The position numbers and the translations under genes were made by a program. DNA of 64,000 bases from Stygiobacter electus (GTDB lineage: Bacteria > Bacteroidota > Ignavibacteria > Ignavibacteriales > Melioribacteraceae): assembly GCA_029210465.1 (NCBI GenBank), contig JARGDL010000007.1:53125-117124 (forward strand), read 5' to 3'. The notes beneath the pieces are model-generated. The model saw nothing but the letters and a program-made list of their open reading frames with translations. It searched no databases and was not told where the DNA came from. Numbering within the stretch: position 1 is the first letter of the stretch; the number at the start of each line of letters is the position of its first letter. This document shows positions 38,938-47,320 of this stretch, piece by piece.

Positions 38938-38966
38938 AGCGTCCGCTTAAGGCGGACGTTTTTTTA
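38938..38966 (+). terminator. Rho-independent terminator after gapA
   Basis: CGTCCGC (38940-38946) pairs with GCGGACG (38952-38958) around a five-base loop, followed by a T run to about 38965. It is the most GC-rich short stretch in the neighbourhood. It lies between gapA and pgk and would reduce read-through between them. Confidence 0.92.
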
Positions 38967-38991
38967 TAAGTAATATAGTTTGGAGTTTAAA

Positions 38992-40191
38992 ATGAAAAAA
39001 TTAAGTATTGATAATGTTGAACTAAAAGGGAAAAGAGTTTTAGTTCGTGTTGATTTCAATGTTCCACTTGATGAAAATTTAAATATAACAGACGACATAA
39101 GAATAACTTCAGCATTACCAACAATAAAAAAAATTATTAATGAAGGTGGTAAATGTATTTTGATGAGCCATTTAGGAAGACCAAAAGGAGGTCCAAATCC
39201 AAAATATAGTTTAAAACCAGTTGCAGTTCGTTTAGGCGAATTATTAGAAGCTGAAGTAAAATTTGCTCCTGATTGTGTTGGCGAACAGGTTAAAGTTATT
39301 GTTGATAAAATGAAAGAGGGTGAAGTTTTATTATTAGAAAATTTACGTTTTCATCCAGAAGAAGAAAAAAATGTTCCTGAGTTTGCTAAACAACTTGCCG
39401 AGTTAGGTGATGTTTATATTAATGATGCTTTTGGCTCCGCTCACCGAGCACACGCTTCTACTGAAGGTGTTACAAAATTTATTAAAGTTTGTGCGGCTGG
39501 TTATTTAATGCAAAAAGAGTTAGAATATCTTGGCAGCGCAGTTTCAAATCCTGTTCGTCCGTTTACTGCAATTCTTGGTGGTTCTAAAATTTCAGGTAAA
39601 ATTGATGTCATTGAAAATCTTTTACCAAAAGTAGATTATTTACTAATTGGCGGCGGGATGGCTTATACATTTTACAAAGCTATGGGTTATGAAATTGGTT
39701 CTTCACTTTTGGAAGAAGAAAAGATTGAATTAGCTAAACAAATGTTAGAAAAATTCAAATCATCAAAGGCAAAAGTTTTATTGCCACTTGATAATGTTGT
39801 TACTTCTGAATTTAAAAATGAATCACCTGCTATGGTTGTTGATGCTGATAAAATACCAGCTGGTAAAATGGGATTAGACATTGGACCCAAAACTGTTGAA
39901 GAGTTTCGAAAAGTTATTCTTGAAAGTAAAACAATAGTTTGGAATGGTCCAATGGGTGTTTTTGAGTTTGATAACTTTGCTACTGGAACAAATGCTATTG
40001 CTCAAGCATTAGCTGAAGCTACTGAAAAAGGTGCAATTACTGTTATCGGAGGTGGTGATTCTGCAGCTGCAATTAGTAAAGCTGGATTGGATGACAAAGT
40101 ATCGCATGTTTCAACTGGCGGTGGTGCTTCATTAGAATTTTTAGAAGGAAAAGTTTTACCCGGTGTTGCAGCTTTGAACGATGCAAACTAA
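38992..40191 (+). CDS. pgk: Phosphoglycerate kinase
   Basis: The 399-residue enzyme transfers phosphate from 1,3-bisphosphoglycerate to ADP. Family blocks are [40 protein letters not shown] and the C-terminal GGGDSAAAI and [13 protein letters not shown]. Length is normal. The start at 38992 follows a GGAG site at 38982-38985; a TTG four codons earlier overlaps that site and is less likely. It directly follows the gapA terminator, so it probably has its own promoter as well. Confidence 0.97.
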   Translation: MKKLSIDNVELKGKRVLVRVDFNVPLDENLNITDDIRITSALPTIKKIINEGGKCILMSHLGRPKGGPNPKYSLKPVAVRLGELLEAEVKFAPDCVGEQVKVIVDKMKEGEVLLLENLRFHPEEEKNVPEFAKQLAELGDVYINDAFGSAHRAHASTEGVTKFIKVCAAGYLMQKELEYLGSAVSNPVRPFTAILGGSKISGKIDVIENLLPKVDYLLIGGGMAYTFYKAMGYEIGSSLLEEEKIELAKQMLEKFKSSKAKVLLPLDNVVTSEFKNESPAMVVDADKIPAGKMGLDIGPKTVEEFRKVILESKTIVWNGPMGVFEFDNFATGTNAIAQALAEATEKGAITVIGGGDSAAAISKAGLDDKVSHVSTGGGASLEFLEGKVLPGVAALNDAN

Positions 40192-40204
40192 TTGTTTGTT
40201 TATA

Positions 40205-40265
40205 AAACAAGAGTAAGAAAATTTGTAATATTCTGACAAAGATTTATCTTGCTCTTGTTTTTTTA
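40205..40265 (+). terminator. Rho-independent terminator after pgk
   Basis: AAACAAGAGTAAG (40205-40217) and CTTGCTCTTGTTT (40248-40260) pair with one G-T wobble across a 30-base AT-rich loop, followed by more T residues. The loop is long, so strength is uncertain. Confidence 0.7.
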
Positions 40266-40287
40266 ATTTTAAATTACAGGAACTAAA

Positions 40288-41217
40288 ATGGGTTTAGATT
40301 CAAGAGATTATTATCGTCCATCTGGTTTTGGAGGATTTTCATTATTCCCACCAATGATTAAGAATTTGTTAATTCTAAATATTGCAGTTTTCGTTATTCA
40401 ACAGATTCTTAATAATATATCATTTTCAGGAGTTCCAGGTTGGTATGTTTTGAACCATTATTTTGCATTAAATCCAATTTCCGGCTTTGACAGTTTTGGT
40501 ACTCCTTTTAATTTCAAAGTATGGCAATTGTTTACATATCAATTTATGCATGGAGATTTTGTTCATATACTTTTTAATATGTTTATGCTTTGGATGTTTG
40601 GAATGGAAATTGAAAATTTAATGGGTTCAAAAAGATTTTTAATTTTTTATTTGTTAAGCGGTATTGGTGCTGGATTAATGCAAATTTTAATTGGACCAAT
40701 TTTAACAGATTCATTAGCATACACAATTGGTGCTTCGGGTGCTGTTTATGGTATAATGATTGCATTTGCTATGTATTTCCCGGATAGATACATAATGTTT
40801 TATTTTTTTATTCCTGTAAAAGCAAAATATTTAATTACTTTCCTTGTTATCATTGAATTCTTTTCTGTTCGTGAAGCTTCTTTTGTTGCACATTTAGCTC
40901 ATGTTGGTGGTGCATTGACTGCATTTATTTACATTTTATTATCAAGAAGAAATGAGTTCAAATCAAGAAGATTTTCTAATCCTTTCAGCAGTGATTTCTT
41001 TTCTAAAGGGAAATTTAGTTCTACATTTTCTAAAAAGAAGCGAAATGATATTGATATTGAAGATGCAAAATTCTTTGATATAAATGAAAAAAAAGATGAT
41101 GAAATTGTAACACAAGAAGAAATTGATAGAATACTTGATAAGATTTCTCAATTTGGATATCAGGGTTTAACTGAACGTGAAAAAAGAATCTTATTTAATG
41201 CAAGTAAAAAATATTAA
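40288..41217 (+). CDS. Rhomboid intramembrane serine protease
   Basis: The 309-residue protein has about six membrane helices and the rhomboid signature. The HGDFVHILFNMFMLW block holds the conserved asparagine, the active-site serine is Ser150 in GASGAVYG, and the catalytic histidine is His205 in AHLAHVGG. A charged cytoplasmic C-terminal tail of about 90 residues follows, with a final helix carrying GYQGLTEREKRILF, a segment often found in rhomboids of this group. Substrate is unknown. The following lipoprotein gene overlaps its end by 20 bases. Confidence 0.92.
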   Translation: MGLDSRDYYRPSGFGGFSLFPPMIKNLLILNIAVFVIQQILNNISFSGVPGWYVLNHYFALNPISGFDSFGTPFNFKVWQLFTYQFMHGDFVHILFNMFMLWMFGMEIENLMGSKRFLIFYLLSGIGAGLMQILIGPILTDSLAYTIGASGAVYGIMIAFAMYFPDRYIMFYFFIPVKAKYLITFLVIIEFFSVREASFVAHLAHVGGALTAFIYILLSRRNEFKSRRFSNPFSSDFFSKGKFSSTFSKKKRNDIDIEDAKFFDINEKKDDEIVTQEEIDRILDKISQFGYQGLTEREKRILFNASKKY

Positions 41218-41509
41218 AATATTAATTCTAATAATCATTCTTTTTTTAGGCTGTAGTTCAAAAAAAAATGATGATGATACCTTAGTTAAAGTTTTTGTCG
41301 AAAAATTAATTATTGATGAAACTTACTTCAGAGATAAAAAAATATTAACTGCAAAAAAAGAAGAGCTTTTTAATAAATACAAAATAGCTGAAAAAGATTT
41401 TGAAATTGCTCTAAAAGCTAAATTGTATAATAAAGATGAGTATAATGATTTCTTCAGAATGTCTAATAAATTATTATATGATTTAAAGAATAGTGGTGCG
41501 ATTAACTAG
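41198..41509 (+). CDS. Small predicted lipoprotein
   Basis: This 103-residue product has a lipoprotein signal with a lipobox ending at Cys19 (LFLGC), then a charged helical body, weakly like the DUF4296 type of small lipoprotein seen in Bacteroidota. I chose the ATG at 41198, which overlaps the rhomboid gene by 20 bases and puts the hydrophobic segment directly after a short start; an upstream GTG would add unneeded residues. Its 3' end overlaps convergent recQ by 8 bases. Confidence 0.65.
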   Translation: MQVKNIKILILIIILFLGCSSKKNDDDTLVKVFVEKLIIDETYFRDKKILTAKKEELFNKYKIAEKDFEIALKAKLYNKDEYNDFFRMSNKLLYDLKNSGAIN

Positions 41510-44045
41510 TCAATAGCTTCAAAACTATTTTTATTTTATTATAACTAATTTTTTTATTGAGTTGTGCAAATAATTCTTTTATATCAAAAATTCCTTGATT
41601 AAACTTTTCTTTCACTTTTTCAAATTCATCTTTAGAAATTAAATTCATGTAATTAAGATTTTTATAAGCTTCAATCATACTAACTATTTTTAATGCTAAA
41701 ACAGATTCTGGGATTTTTGTTAAAGAGACTATGTCATCAAAAGAGTAATTCTTACTTATTAAATCTATTAATGTAGTTAAAAATTTATCTTTATCTTTTT
41801 CGAAATTATTAATTTCATATAATAAAGTCTCTCCAATTTTATTAAACATTCTTTGATTAAATCCATTAACAGATAAAAGTTCGGTTGGTGTAACAGGTTT
41901 TATTTTACTTATTTTGAGTAAAACTTCATCGGGACAAATTATTTGAGCTGGTTGATTGAATTTCTGAGAAGCTTCTGTTCTTATGTTCCTTAATTTGTTA
42001 TATAGTTCAAGGTCCTTTTCATAGTCGTGTATTTCTTGATTATCTTTTTCATCAAAATCCAAAATTATATCTAATGCATTTCTACTTATTTTTACTGTGT
42101 CTTCTAATTTTAAAAGTATTTTTTTTGCAACTAGTTCATCGATTATTAATTCTAATTCTTTTTTTGTAAAATGCTCGCAAGTACCAAATGTAGATATATT
42201 TTTTAAATTATTAGAAACATCTCCTTTTAAAATCTTAACCAAAAAATAAATTTTTATAGGTTTTTGATATTCTTGCAAAGTCTTTAAAATAATTTCTTCT
42301 AAATAATTGGAAGATGATTTGTTTTTAGAATTTTTATTCAGACAATTATCACATTTATTACATCTATAAGCTTCATCTTCTTGCCCAAAATAGTTTATAA
42401 TAAATTTCATTCTGCAAGTGTCAGTAAAAATAAATTCAATCATTTTGTCAAGTTTGTATTTAAAATGTTTATAAATTGCATTTACTTTTTCCATATCTAA
42501 GATTAAATCACTTGAACGAATTCTTGGTTGGACTAAAGTAATAGTTTGAAATTTTGAGGGTATTGTTAAATCAATAATTCCTTCATTAAATAATTGTTCT
42601 AGCAACGAAATAATTTTTGTGGAATTAGTTTCAAGCTCGTAAGCAAGATTTTCAATAATTATCTTATTATTCTTTTCAAAAATCTGTTTAGAATATTTTT
42701 TAATTAATAATACAATTAATTCTTTTTGTTCTTGGCTAAATTCATTTTTGATATAATTATAAAGTTTTGATTGACTGATGTTGATTTTTACTAAAAAATC
42801 CTTTTGAAATTGATTTTGGTAACTTATATAGTTAGAACTATTTAACACATTTAATGATGATTCAACAATCGCACTGCTTAAATCTTTTAACTCGAAAAGA
42901 GATTTTAAATTATTGTCTAATAAAATAGGTTTATTGTTTTTAAATCCTAATGCAATATTCCCATAATCACAAATTGCATCGTAAACCAATTCAATTTGTT
43001 GACGGGAAGGATGAGAAGATTCAATAAAAAATTCTTGAATGTCTTTATCTTTATTATCATAAAACAAAAAAATATTTGAATCTAAATTATCTCTACCAGC
43101 TCTTCCAATTTCCTGGTAATAGTTTTCAATTGAACCTGGCATATTAAAATGGATTATTGTTCGAATATTATTTTTATCTATACCCATTCCAAAAGCATTT
43201 GTTGCAACAATTACTTTAGTGCGATTATTAATGAAATCATCTTGTACAATTCTTTTAATTTCAGAACTTAACCCTGCATGGTAGTAAGTTGCTTTAATTC
43301 CATTTTTATTGAGGAAGTCTGAAATATCTTCACAGTATTTCCTTGTAGATGTATAAACTAGAGCAGGCTTCTGATTTGTAGATACTATTTCAAGCAGTTT
43401 CGATTTCTTATCAATATTCGAAAAAACGTTAATACTAAGATTTGTTCTTTCAAAACCTTTTATGAAAACTTTTGGATTTTCAATTGCAAGTAATTTAATA
43501 ATGTCTTTTCTTACTTCTTCAGTAGCTGTAGCTGTAAATGCAGAAACATTTTTAACATTACAATAATCAATGAAGTCTTTTATCTTGAGATAACTTGGAC
43601 GGAAATTATGTCCCCACTCACTTATACAATGTGCTTCGTCAATAAAAATATATGATGGTGATAAATTTTTAATTCTTTCAGTAAAAAAATTATTTTGTAA
43701 TTTTTCAGGAGATACATAAAGAATTTTTACAACACCATTTTGAATCTCTGCAAAGACATTTTCAATTTCTTTATCATTTAATGTGCTGTTTATAAATGAT
43801 GCTATTTTTTCTTTTCTATTTAATGAATCGACCTGATCTTTCATTAATGCAATCAATGGTGAAATTACAATTGAAAATTTTCCTGCAACTATAGCTGGAA
43901 TTTGATAGCAAAGTGATTTACCAGCTCCTGTTGGCAAAATAGCTAAAACATTTTTTCTTGAAATTATTTCGTTAATTATTTCTTCTTGAACGGGTTTGAG
44001 TGTGTTATATCCAAAATATTTTTCTAATGCTTGGTAAACAGTCAT
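41502..44045 (-). CDS. recQ: ATP-dependent DNA helicase RecQ
   Basis: The 847-residue helicase unwinds DNA 3'-5' in recombination and repair. Motif I (LPTGAGKSLCYQIP), motif II (FIDEAHCISEWGH), motif III (FTATAT), and motif VI (QEIGRAGRD) are present. The zinc site with CRMKFIINYFG and CNKCDNC follows, then a winged helix, an HRDC domain at about 670-740 and a C-terminal HTH-like segment (about 760-847). This is longer than E. coli RecQ (about 610 residues) because of the extra winged-helix and C-terminal parts, a layout common in Bacteroidota. Confidence 0.93.
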   Translation of the reverse strand: MTVYQALEKYFGYNTLKPVQEEIINEIISRKNVLAILPTGAGKSLCYQIPAIVAGKFSIVISPLIALMKDQVDSLNRKEKIASFINSTLNDKEIENVFAEIQNGVVKILYVSPEKLQNNFFTERIKNLSPSYIFIDEAHCISEWGHNFRPSYLKIKDFIDYCNVKNVSAFTATATEEVRKDIIKLLAIENPKVFIKGFERTNLSINVFSNIDKKSKLLEIVSTNQKPALVYTSTRKYCEDISDFLNKNGIKATYYHAGLSSEIKRIVQDDFINNRTKVIVATNAFGMGIDKNNIRTIIHFNMPGSIENYYQEIGRAGRDNLDSNIFLFYDNKDKDIQEFFIESSHPSRQQIELVYDAICDYGNIALGFKNNKPILLDNNLKSLFELKDLSSAIVESSLNVLNSSNYISYQNQFQKDFLVKINISQSKLYNYIKNEFSQEQKELIVLLIKKYSKQIFEKNNKIIIENLAYELETNSTKIISLLEQLFNEGIIDLTIPSKFQTITLVQPRIRSSDLILDMEKVNAIYKHFKYKLDKMIEFIFTDTCRMKFIINYFGQEDEAYRCNKCDNCLNKNSKNKSSSNYLEEIILKTLQEYQKPIKIYFLVKILKGDVSNNLKNISTFGTCEHFTKKELELIIDELVAKKILLKLEDTVKISRNALDIILDFDEKDNQEIHDYEKDLELYNKLRNIRTEASQKFNQPAQIICPDEVLLKISKIKPVTPTELLSVNGFNQRMFNKIGETLLYEINNFEKDKDKFLTTLIDLISKNYSFDDIVSLTKIPESVLALKIVSMIEAYKNLNYMNLISKDEFEKVKEKFNQGIFDIKELFAQLNKKISYNKIKIVLKLLTS

Positions 44046-44074
44046 AAATATTGATTTTTTTTATTCTAAAATAG

Positions 44075-44082
44075 CAAAGTTA
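44075..44082 (-). promoter_or_regulatory. Candidate -7 element for recQ
   Basis: On the minus strand this reads TAACTTTG, fitting TAnnTTTG, 30 bases before the recQ start. No clear -33 TTG is found at the right distance. Confidence 0.3.
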
Positions 44083-44198
44083 TTTTTAACATAAGATATT
44101 ACATGACCATATATCGAAAAATTTCTAAAAAAGTAAAATTAATTTCATAAATAAGAAAAAATCTGAATTATAATTATTATTAGTTCCTATTTAAGTGG

Positions 44199-44206
44199 TA
44201 TTTTTG
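44199..44206 (+). promoter_or_regulatory. Candidate -7 element for the hydroxyacyl-CoA dehydrogenase gene
   Basis: TATTTTTG fits TAnnTTTG, 51 bases before the start codon. A TATAAT also lies a few bases further on. The 211-base gap between recQ and this gene is otherwise AT-rich without a gene. Confidence 0.35.
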
Positions 44207-44256
44207 TGGTATAATAATTGTTAAAAATTGATGTTTAATAAAAATTAGAGAAAATT

Positions 44257-45192
44257 ATGGCTGATGAAAAATTAAAATTAAAAGATCTATTAGGCGATGT
44301 TCAAAAAAATGAAGAATCAGAAAGAATTGATTACGTTGCTATTATAGGCGGCGGAATAATGGGACAAGGAATTGCACAAACAATTTCATCTGCCGGAATA
44401 GATGTTTTAATCATCGAAAAAGATGAAGAAAGAGCAGAAAAATCAAAAGAAAACTTAAAGGCTTCAATGGAAAGAGAAATTTCTCGTTGGGCAATGACTC
44501 AGAGTGAAATGAAATCTATTTTAAGCAGAATAAAATGGGGAACTGATTTTTCAGAAATTCCTAATTGTGATTTAGTGATTGAAGCTGTTGATGAAAATTA
44601 CGAGCTGAAAAAAGAAATATTCAAGAAATTAGATAAAACAGCTAAACCTGAAACAATATTTATTTCTAATACATCAACATTAAGTTTAACTAAAATTGCA
44701 GATGTTACAAATCGAAAAGATAAAATTATTGGAATGCATTTCTTAAATCCTGTCCCTAAAATTCCTTTAGTTGAGTTAATTCGTGCACTCGATACTTCAA
44801 ATAAAACAGTAGAGATAATTAAAAAATTTGCATCAAGAATTGGGAAAACTGCTGTTGAGATATATGAATATCCAGGATTTGTAACTACAAGAGCAATAGT
44901 TCCTTTGCTTAATGAAGCAATGCATATTCTTTTAGAAGATATAGCTTCAGCAAAAGATATTGATACTGCGATGAAATTAGGATATGATTTCAAAATGGGT
45001 CCGCTTGAAATGGCAGATTCAATGGGTCTTGATGAAGTATTAACATGGATGGAATCACTATGGTCAACTTTAGGTGAACCAAGATATCGCCCTTGCCCAA
45101 TTCTGCGTAAACTTGTACGGGAAAGAAAACTTGGAAAGAAAACAGGTGAAGGTTTCTTTAAATATGATTCAGAAGGTAAAATAATTTCTTAA
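44257..45192 (+). CDS. 3-hydroxyacyl-CoA (3-hydroxybutyryl-CoA) dehydrogenase
   Basis: The 311-residue enzyme oxidises or reduces 3-hydroxyacyl-CoA with NAD(H). The N-terminal NAD site is GGGIMGQGIA (residues 31-40). EAVDEN, NTSTLS, GMHFLNPVP (with the catalytic histidine) and the C-terminal domain (GPLEMADSMGLD) are present. It has about 25 extra charged residues at the N-terminus before the Rossmann fold. A single-domain enzyme of this size is typical of butyryl-CoA or fatty-acid pathways (Hbd/PaaH type). Acetate kinase follows after 13 bases, suggesting a fermentative setting. Confidence 0.9.
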   Translation: MADEKLKLKDLLGDVQKNEESERIDYVAIIGGGIMGQGIAQTISSAGIDVLIIEKDEERAEKSKENLKASMEREISRWAMTQSEMKSILSRIKWGTDFSEIPNCDLVIEAVDENYELKKEIFKKLDKTAKPETIFISNTSTLSLTKIADVTNRKDKIIGMHFLNPVPKIPLVELIRALDTSNKTVEIIKKFASRIGKTAVEIYEYPGFVTTRAIVPLLNEAMHILLEDIASAKDIDTAMKLGYDFKMGPLEMADSMGLDEVLTWMESLWSTLGEPRYRPCPILRKLVRERKLGKKTGEGFFKYDSEGKIIS

Positions 45193-45205
45193 AACAGAGG
45201 AAGAA

Positions 45206-46405
45206 ATGAAAGTATTAGTTCTTAATTGTGGAAGTTCATCAATAAAATATCAATTCATAGATACAAAATTATCTATAACACTTGCCAAAGGAATGGTAGA
45301 AAGAATTGGAATGTCCAGTGCCGTTTTAACTCATCAACCACATGATAGAGAAAAAATTAGAATTGTTGGTGAAATACTTGATCATACAATTGCAATTGAA
45401 TATGTCATAGCAGTTTTACTTTCTAAAAATCATGGTGTAATTAAAGACAAAAATGAAATTGATGCTGTTGGGCATCGTGTTGTTCATGGCGGTGAAACTT
45501 TCTCCGGTTCTGTTTTAATAACTGATGAAGTAATGAAAGCATTGAAAGATAATATTGAATTAGCCCCGCTTCACAACCCGCCAAATATAAAAGGTATTCA
45601 AGCAGCAAAAGAATTATTAAAAGATATTCCACAAGTTGGCGTATTCGATACATCATTTCACATTGGAATGCCGCCACATGCATATCTTTATGGTATTCCT
45701 TACGAGCTTTATAAAAAATATAAAATTCGTCGTTATGGATTTCATGGTACTTCTCATAGATATGTTTCCCAACGTGCAGCAATTTTAATGAATAAACCAT
45801 TTGAACAATTAAAAATTGTAACAGCTCACTTAGGAAATGGTTGTTCTATGGCGGCAGTTTGTAATGGAAAATCAGTTGATACTACAATGGGATTTACACC
45901 ACTCGAGGGTTTATTAATGGGAACAAGAAGCGGTGATATGGATCCCTCAGTTATTTTATACATAATGGCTAAAGAAGGTTTATCTCTTTCTGAAGCTAAT
46001 ACTTTGCTAAATAAGCATAGTGGGTTAATTGGTATTAGTGGTGAAAGCAGCGACATGAGAGAAATTGAAGAGGCTGTTGCCGAAGGAAATAAAAAAGCAA
46101 AAATGGCTTTTGATGTTTTTACTTATCGTGTGAAAAAATATGTAGGTGCTTATGCTGCTGCAATGGGCGGAATTGATGCTCTCGTTTTTACAGGTGGTAT
46201 AGGTGAGAATTCTTCTCTTGTTAGAAAAAATGTTTGTTCAAATATGGAATTTTTAGGAATTGATTTTGATGATGAATTAAATAATAACGTAAAAGGTGAA
46301 TGCTCAATTACCAAACCTGATTCAAAAGTGAAAGTATTCAGAATTCCAACAAATGAAGAACTTGTTATTGCTTTAGACACTGAAAAAATTGTTTCTAATA
46401 ATTAA
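45206..46405 (+). CDS. ackA: Acetate kinase
   Basis: The 399-residue enzyme interconverts acetyl-phosphate and acetate with ATP formation. NCGSSSIKYQ, GHRVVHGG, FDTSFH, HLGNGCSMAAV and GTRSGDMDPS are present. Length is normal. It has a GAGGAAG ribosome site and follows the dehydrogenase gene after 13 bases. No phosphotransacetylase gene lies next to it. It could serve substrate-level phosphorylation downstream of the aldehyde metabolism suggested by the BMC genes. Confidence 0.97.
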   Translation: MKVLVLNCGSSSIKYQFIDTKLSITLAKGMVERIGMSSAVLTHQPHDREKIRIVGEILDHTIAIEYVIAVLLSKNHGVIKDKNEIDAVGHRVVHGGETFSGSVLITDEVMKALKDNIELAPLHNPPNIKGIQAAKELLKDIPQVGVFDTSFHIGMPPHAYLYGIPYELYKKYKIRRYGFHGTSHRYVSQRAAILMNKPFEQLKIVTAHLGNGCSMAAVCNGKSVDTTMGFTPLEGLLMGTRSGDMDPSVILYIMAKEGLSLSEANTLLNKHSGLIGISGESSDMREIEEAVAEGNKKAKMAFDVFTYRVKKYVGAYAAAMGGIDALVFTGGIGENSSLVRKNVCSNMEFLGIDFDDELNNNVKGECSITKPDSKVKVFRIPTNEELVIALDTEKIVSNN

Positions 46406-46420
46406 AAATCTTTTTATTCC

Positions 46421-46447
46421 AAAGCCGGATTAGTTCCGGCTTTTTTT
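46421..46447 (+). terminator. Rho-independent terminator after ackA
   Basis: AAAGCCGGA (46421-46429) pairs with TCCGGCTTT (46435-46443) around a five-base loop, and a T run follows. It ends the dehydrogenase-ackA unit. Confidence 0.92.
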
Positions 46448-46462
46448 ATTTTTAAAAAATTA

Positions 46463-46470
46463 TATTTTTG
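46463..46470 (+). promoter_or_regulatory. Candidate -7 element for the SDR gene
   Basis: TATTTTTG fits TAnnTTTG and ends 20 bases before the start codon at 46491, which would give a very short leader. It lies immediately after the ackA terminator, so a new promoter is expected here. Confidence 0.35.
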
Positions 46471-46490
46471 AAAATAAAAATAGGTGAAGC

Positions 46491-47282
46491 ATGAACTTAA
46501 ATATCAAAGGGAAAAATGTTTTAGTTACAGCTTCAAGTTCCGGAATTGGAAAAGCAGTTGCTGAATTTTTTATTAACGAAGGTTGTAACGTTGCTATTTC
46601 ATCAAGTAATAAAGAAAATTTATTGAAAACTGTTAATGAATTTAAATCTTCACATAATTATGAAGTTCTTTGGGAAGTATGCGACATAAATATTAAATCT
46701 GAAATCGAACAATTAGTTAAAACAGTATCTACTACTTTTGGTTCAATTGATATTTTAGTAAATAACTGTGGTGGTCCAACTCCAGGATATTTTGAAGAAT
46801 TAACAGATGAAAATTGGGACCATGCTTTCAATCAGGTTTTAATGAGTGCCGTAAGATTTACTCGATTAGTTTTACCAGAAATGAAAATAAAAAATTGGGG
46901 AAGAATTATTAACATTACTTCACTTTCTGTAAAGCAGCCTGTTGATAATTTAATTTTATCTAATTCATTAAGAAGTGGTGTTACAGTATTTGCTAAAACA
47001 TTAAGTTCACAAATTGGAAAATATAATATTACAATAAATAATGTTGCTCCAGGTTATACTTTAACAAGTAGATTGTATGAACTTGCAGTTGTTCGTGCTA
47101 AACAATTAAATATATCTCACGAAGAAGTTTTAGCTAATATGGCAAATGATATTCCAATGAAAAGATTAGCTCGTCCTGATGAAATTGCCGCAATGGTTGG
47201 ATTTTTAGCAAGTGAACAAGCAGGCTATATTACTGGTCAAACAATTGTTGTAGATGGTGGAGTAACAAAAGCAACATATTAA
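46491..47282 (+). CDS. Short-chain dehydrogenase-like protein without YxxxK
   Basis: The 263-residue protein has the SDR fold: the cofactor motif ASSSGIGKA (about residues 14-22), NNCGGP, the NITSLS serine, and a C-terminal TGQTIVVDGG. At the active site the standard Tyr-x-x-x-Lys is replaced by Ser157-x-x-x-Arg161 (ILSNSLRSG), with the following KTLS aligned as in normal SDRs. Such LSNxLR variants form a known branch often annotated as FabG-like, but their reaction is not settled. Catalysis by the usual mechanism is therefore doubtful. It may be cotranscribed with the flavoprotein gene 38 bases downstream. Confidence 0.85.
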   Translation: MNLNIKGKNVLVTASSSGIGKAVAEFFINEGCNVAISSSNKENLLKTVNEFKSSHNYEVLWEVCDINIKSEIEQLVKTVSTTFGSIDILVNNCGGPTPGYFEELTDENWDHAFNQVLMSAVRFTRLVLPEMKIKNWGRIINITSLSVKQPVDNLILSNSLRSGVTVFAKTLSSQIGKYNITINNVAPGYTLTSRLYELAVVRAKQLNISHEEVLANMANDIPMKRLARPDEIAAMVGFLASEQAGYITGQTIVVDGGVTKATY

Positions 47283-47295
47283 TTAAAAAATATTT

Positions 47296-47311
47296 TCCTC
47301 AAAACAGAGGA
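47296..47311 (+). promoter_or_regulatory. Hairpin pairing with the ribosome site of the COG2509 gene
   Basis: TCCTC (47296-47300) can pair with GAGGA (47307-47311), the ribosome site for the start at 47321, across a six-base loop. This could dampen translation or respond to context; it is only a five-base-pair stem. Confidence 0.35.
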
Positions 47312-47320
47312 CATAATTCA

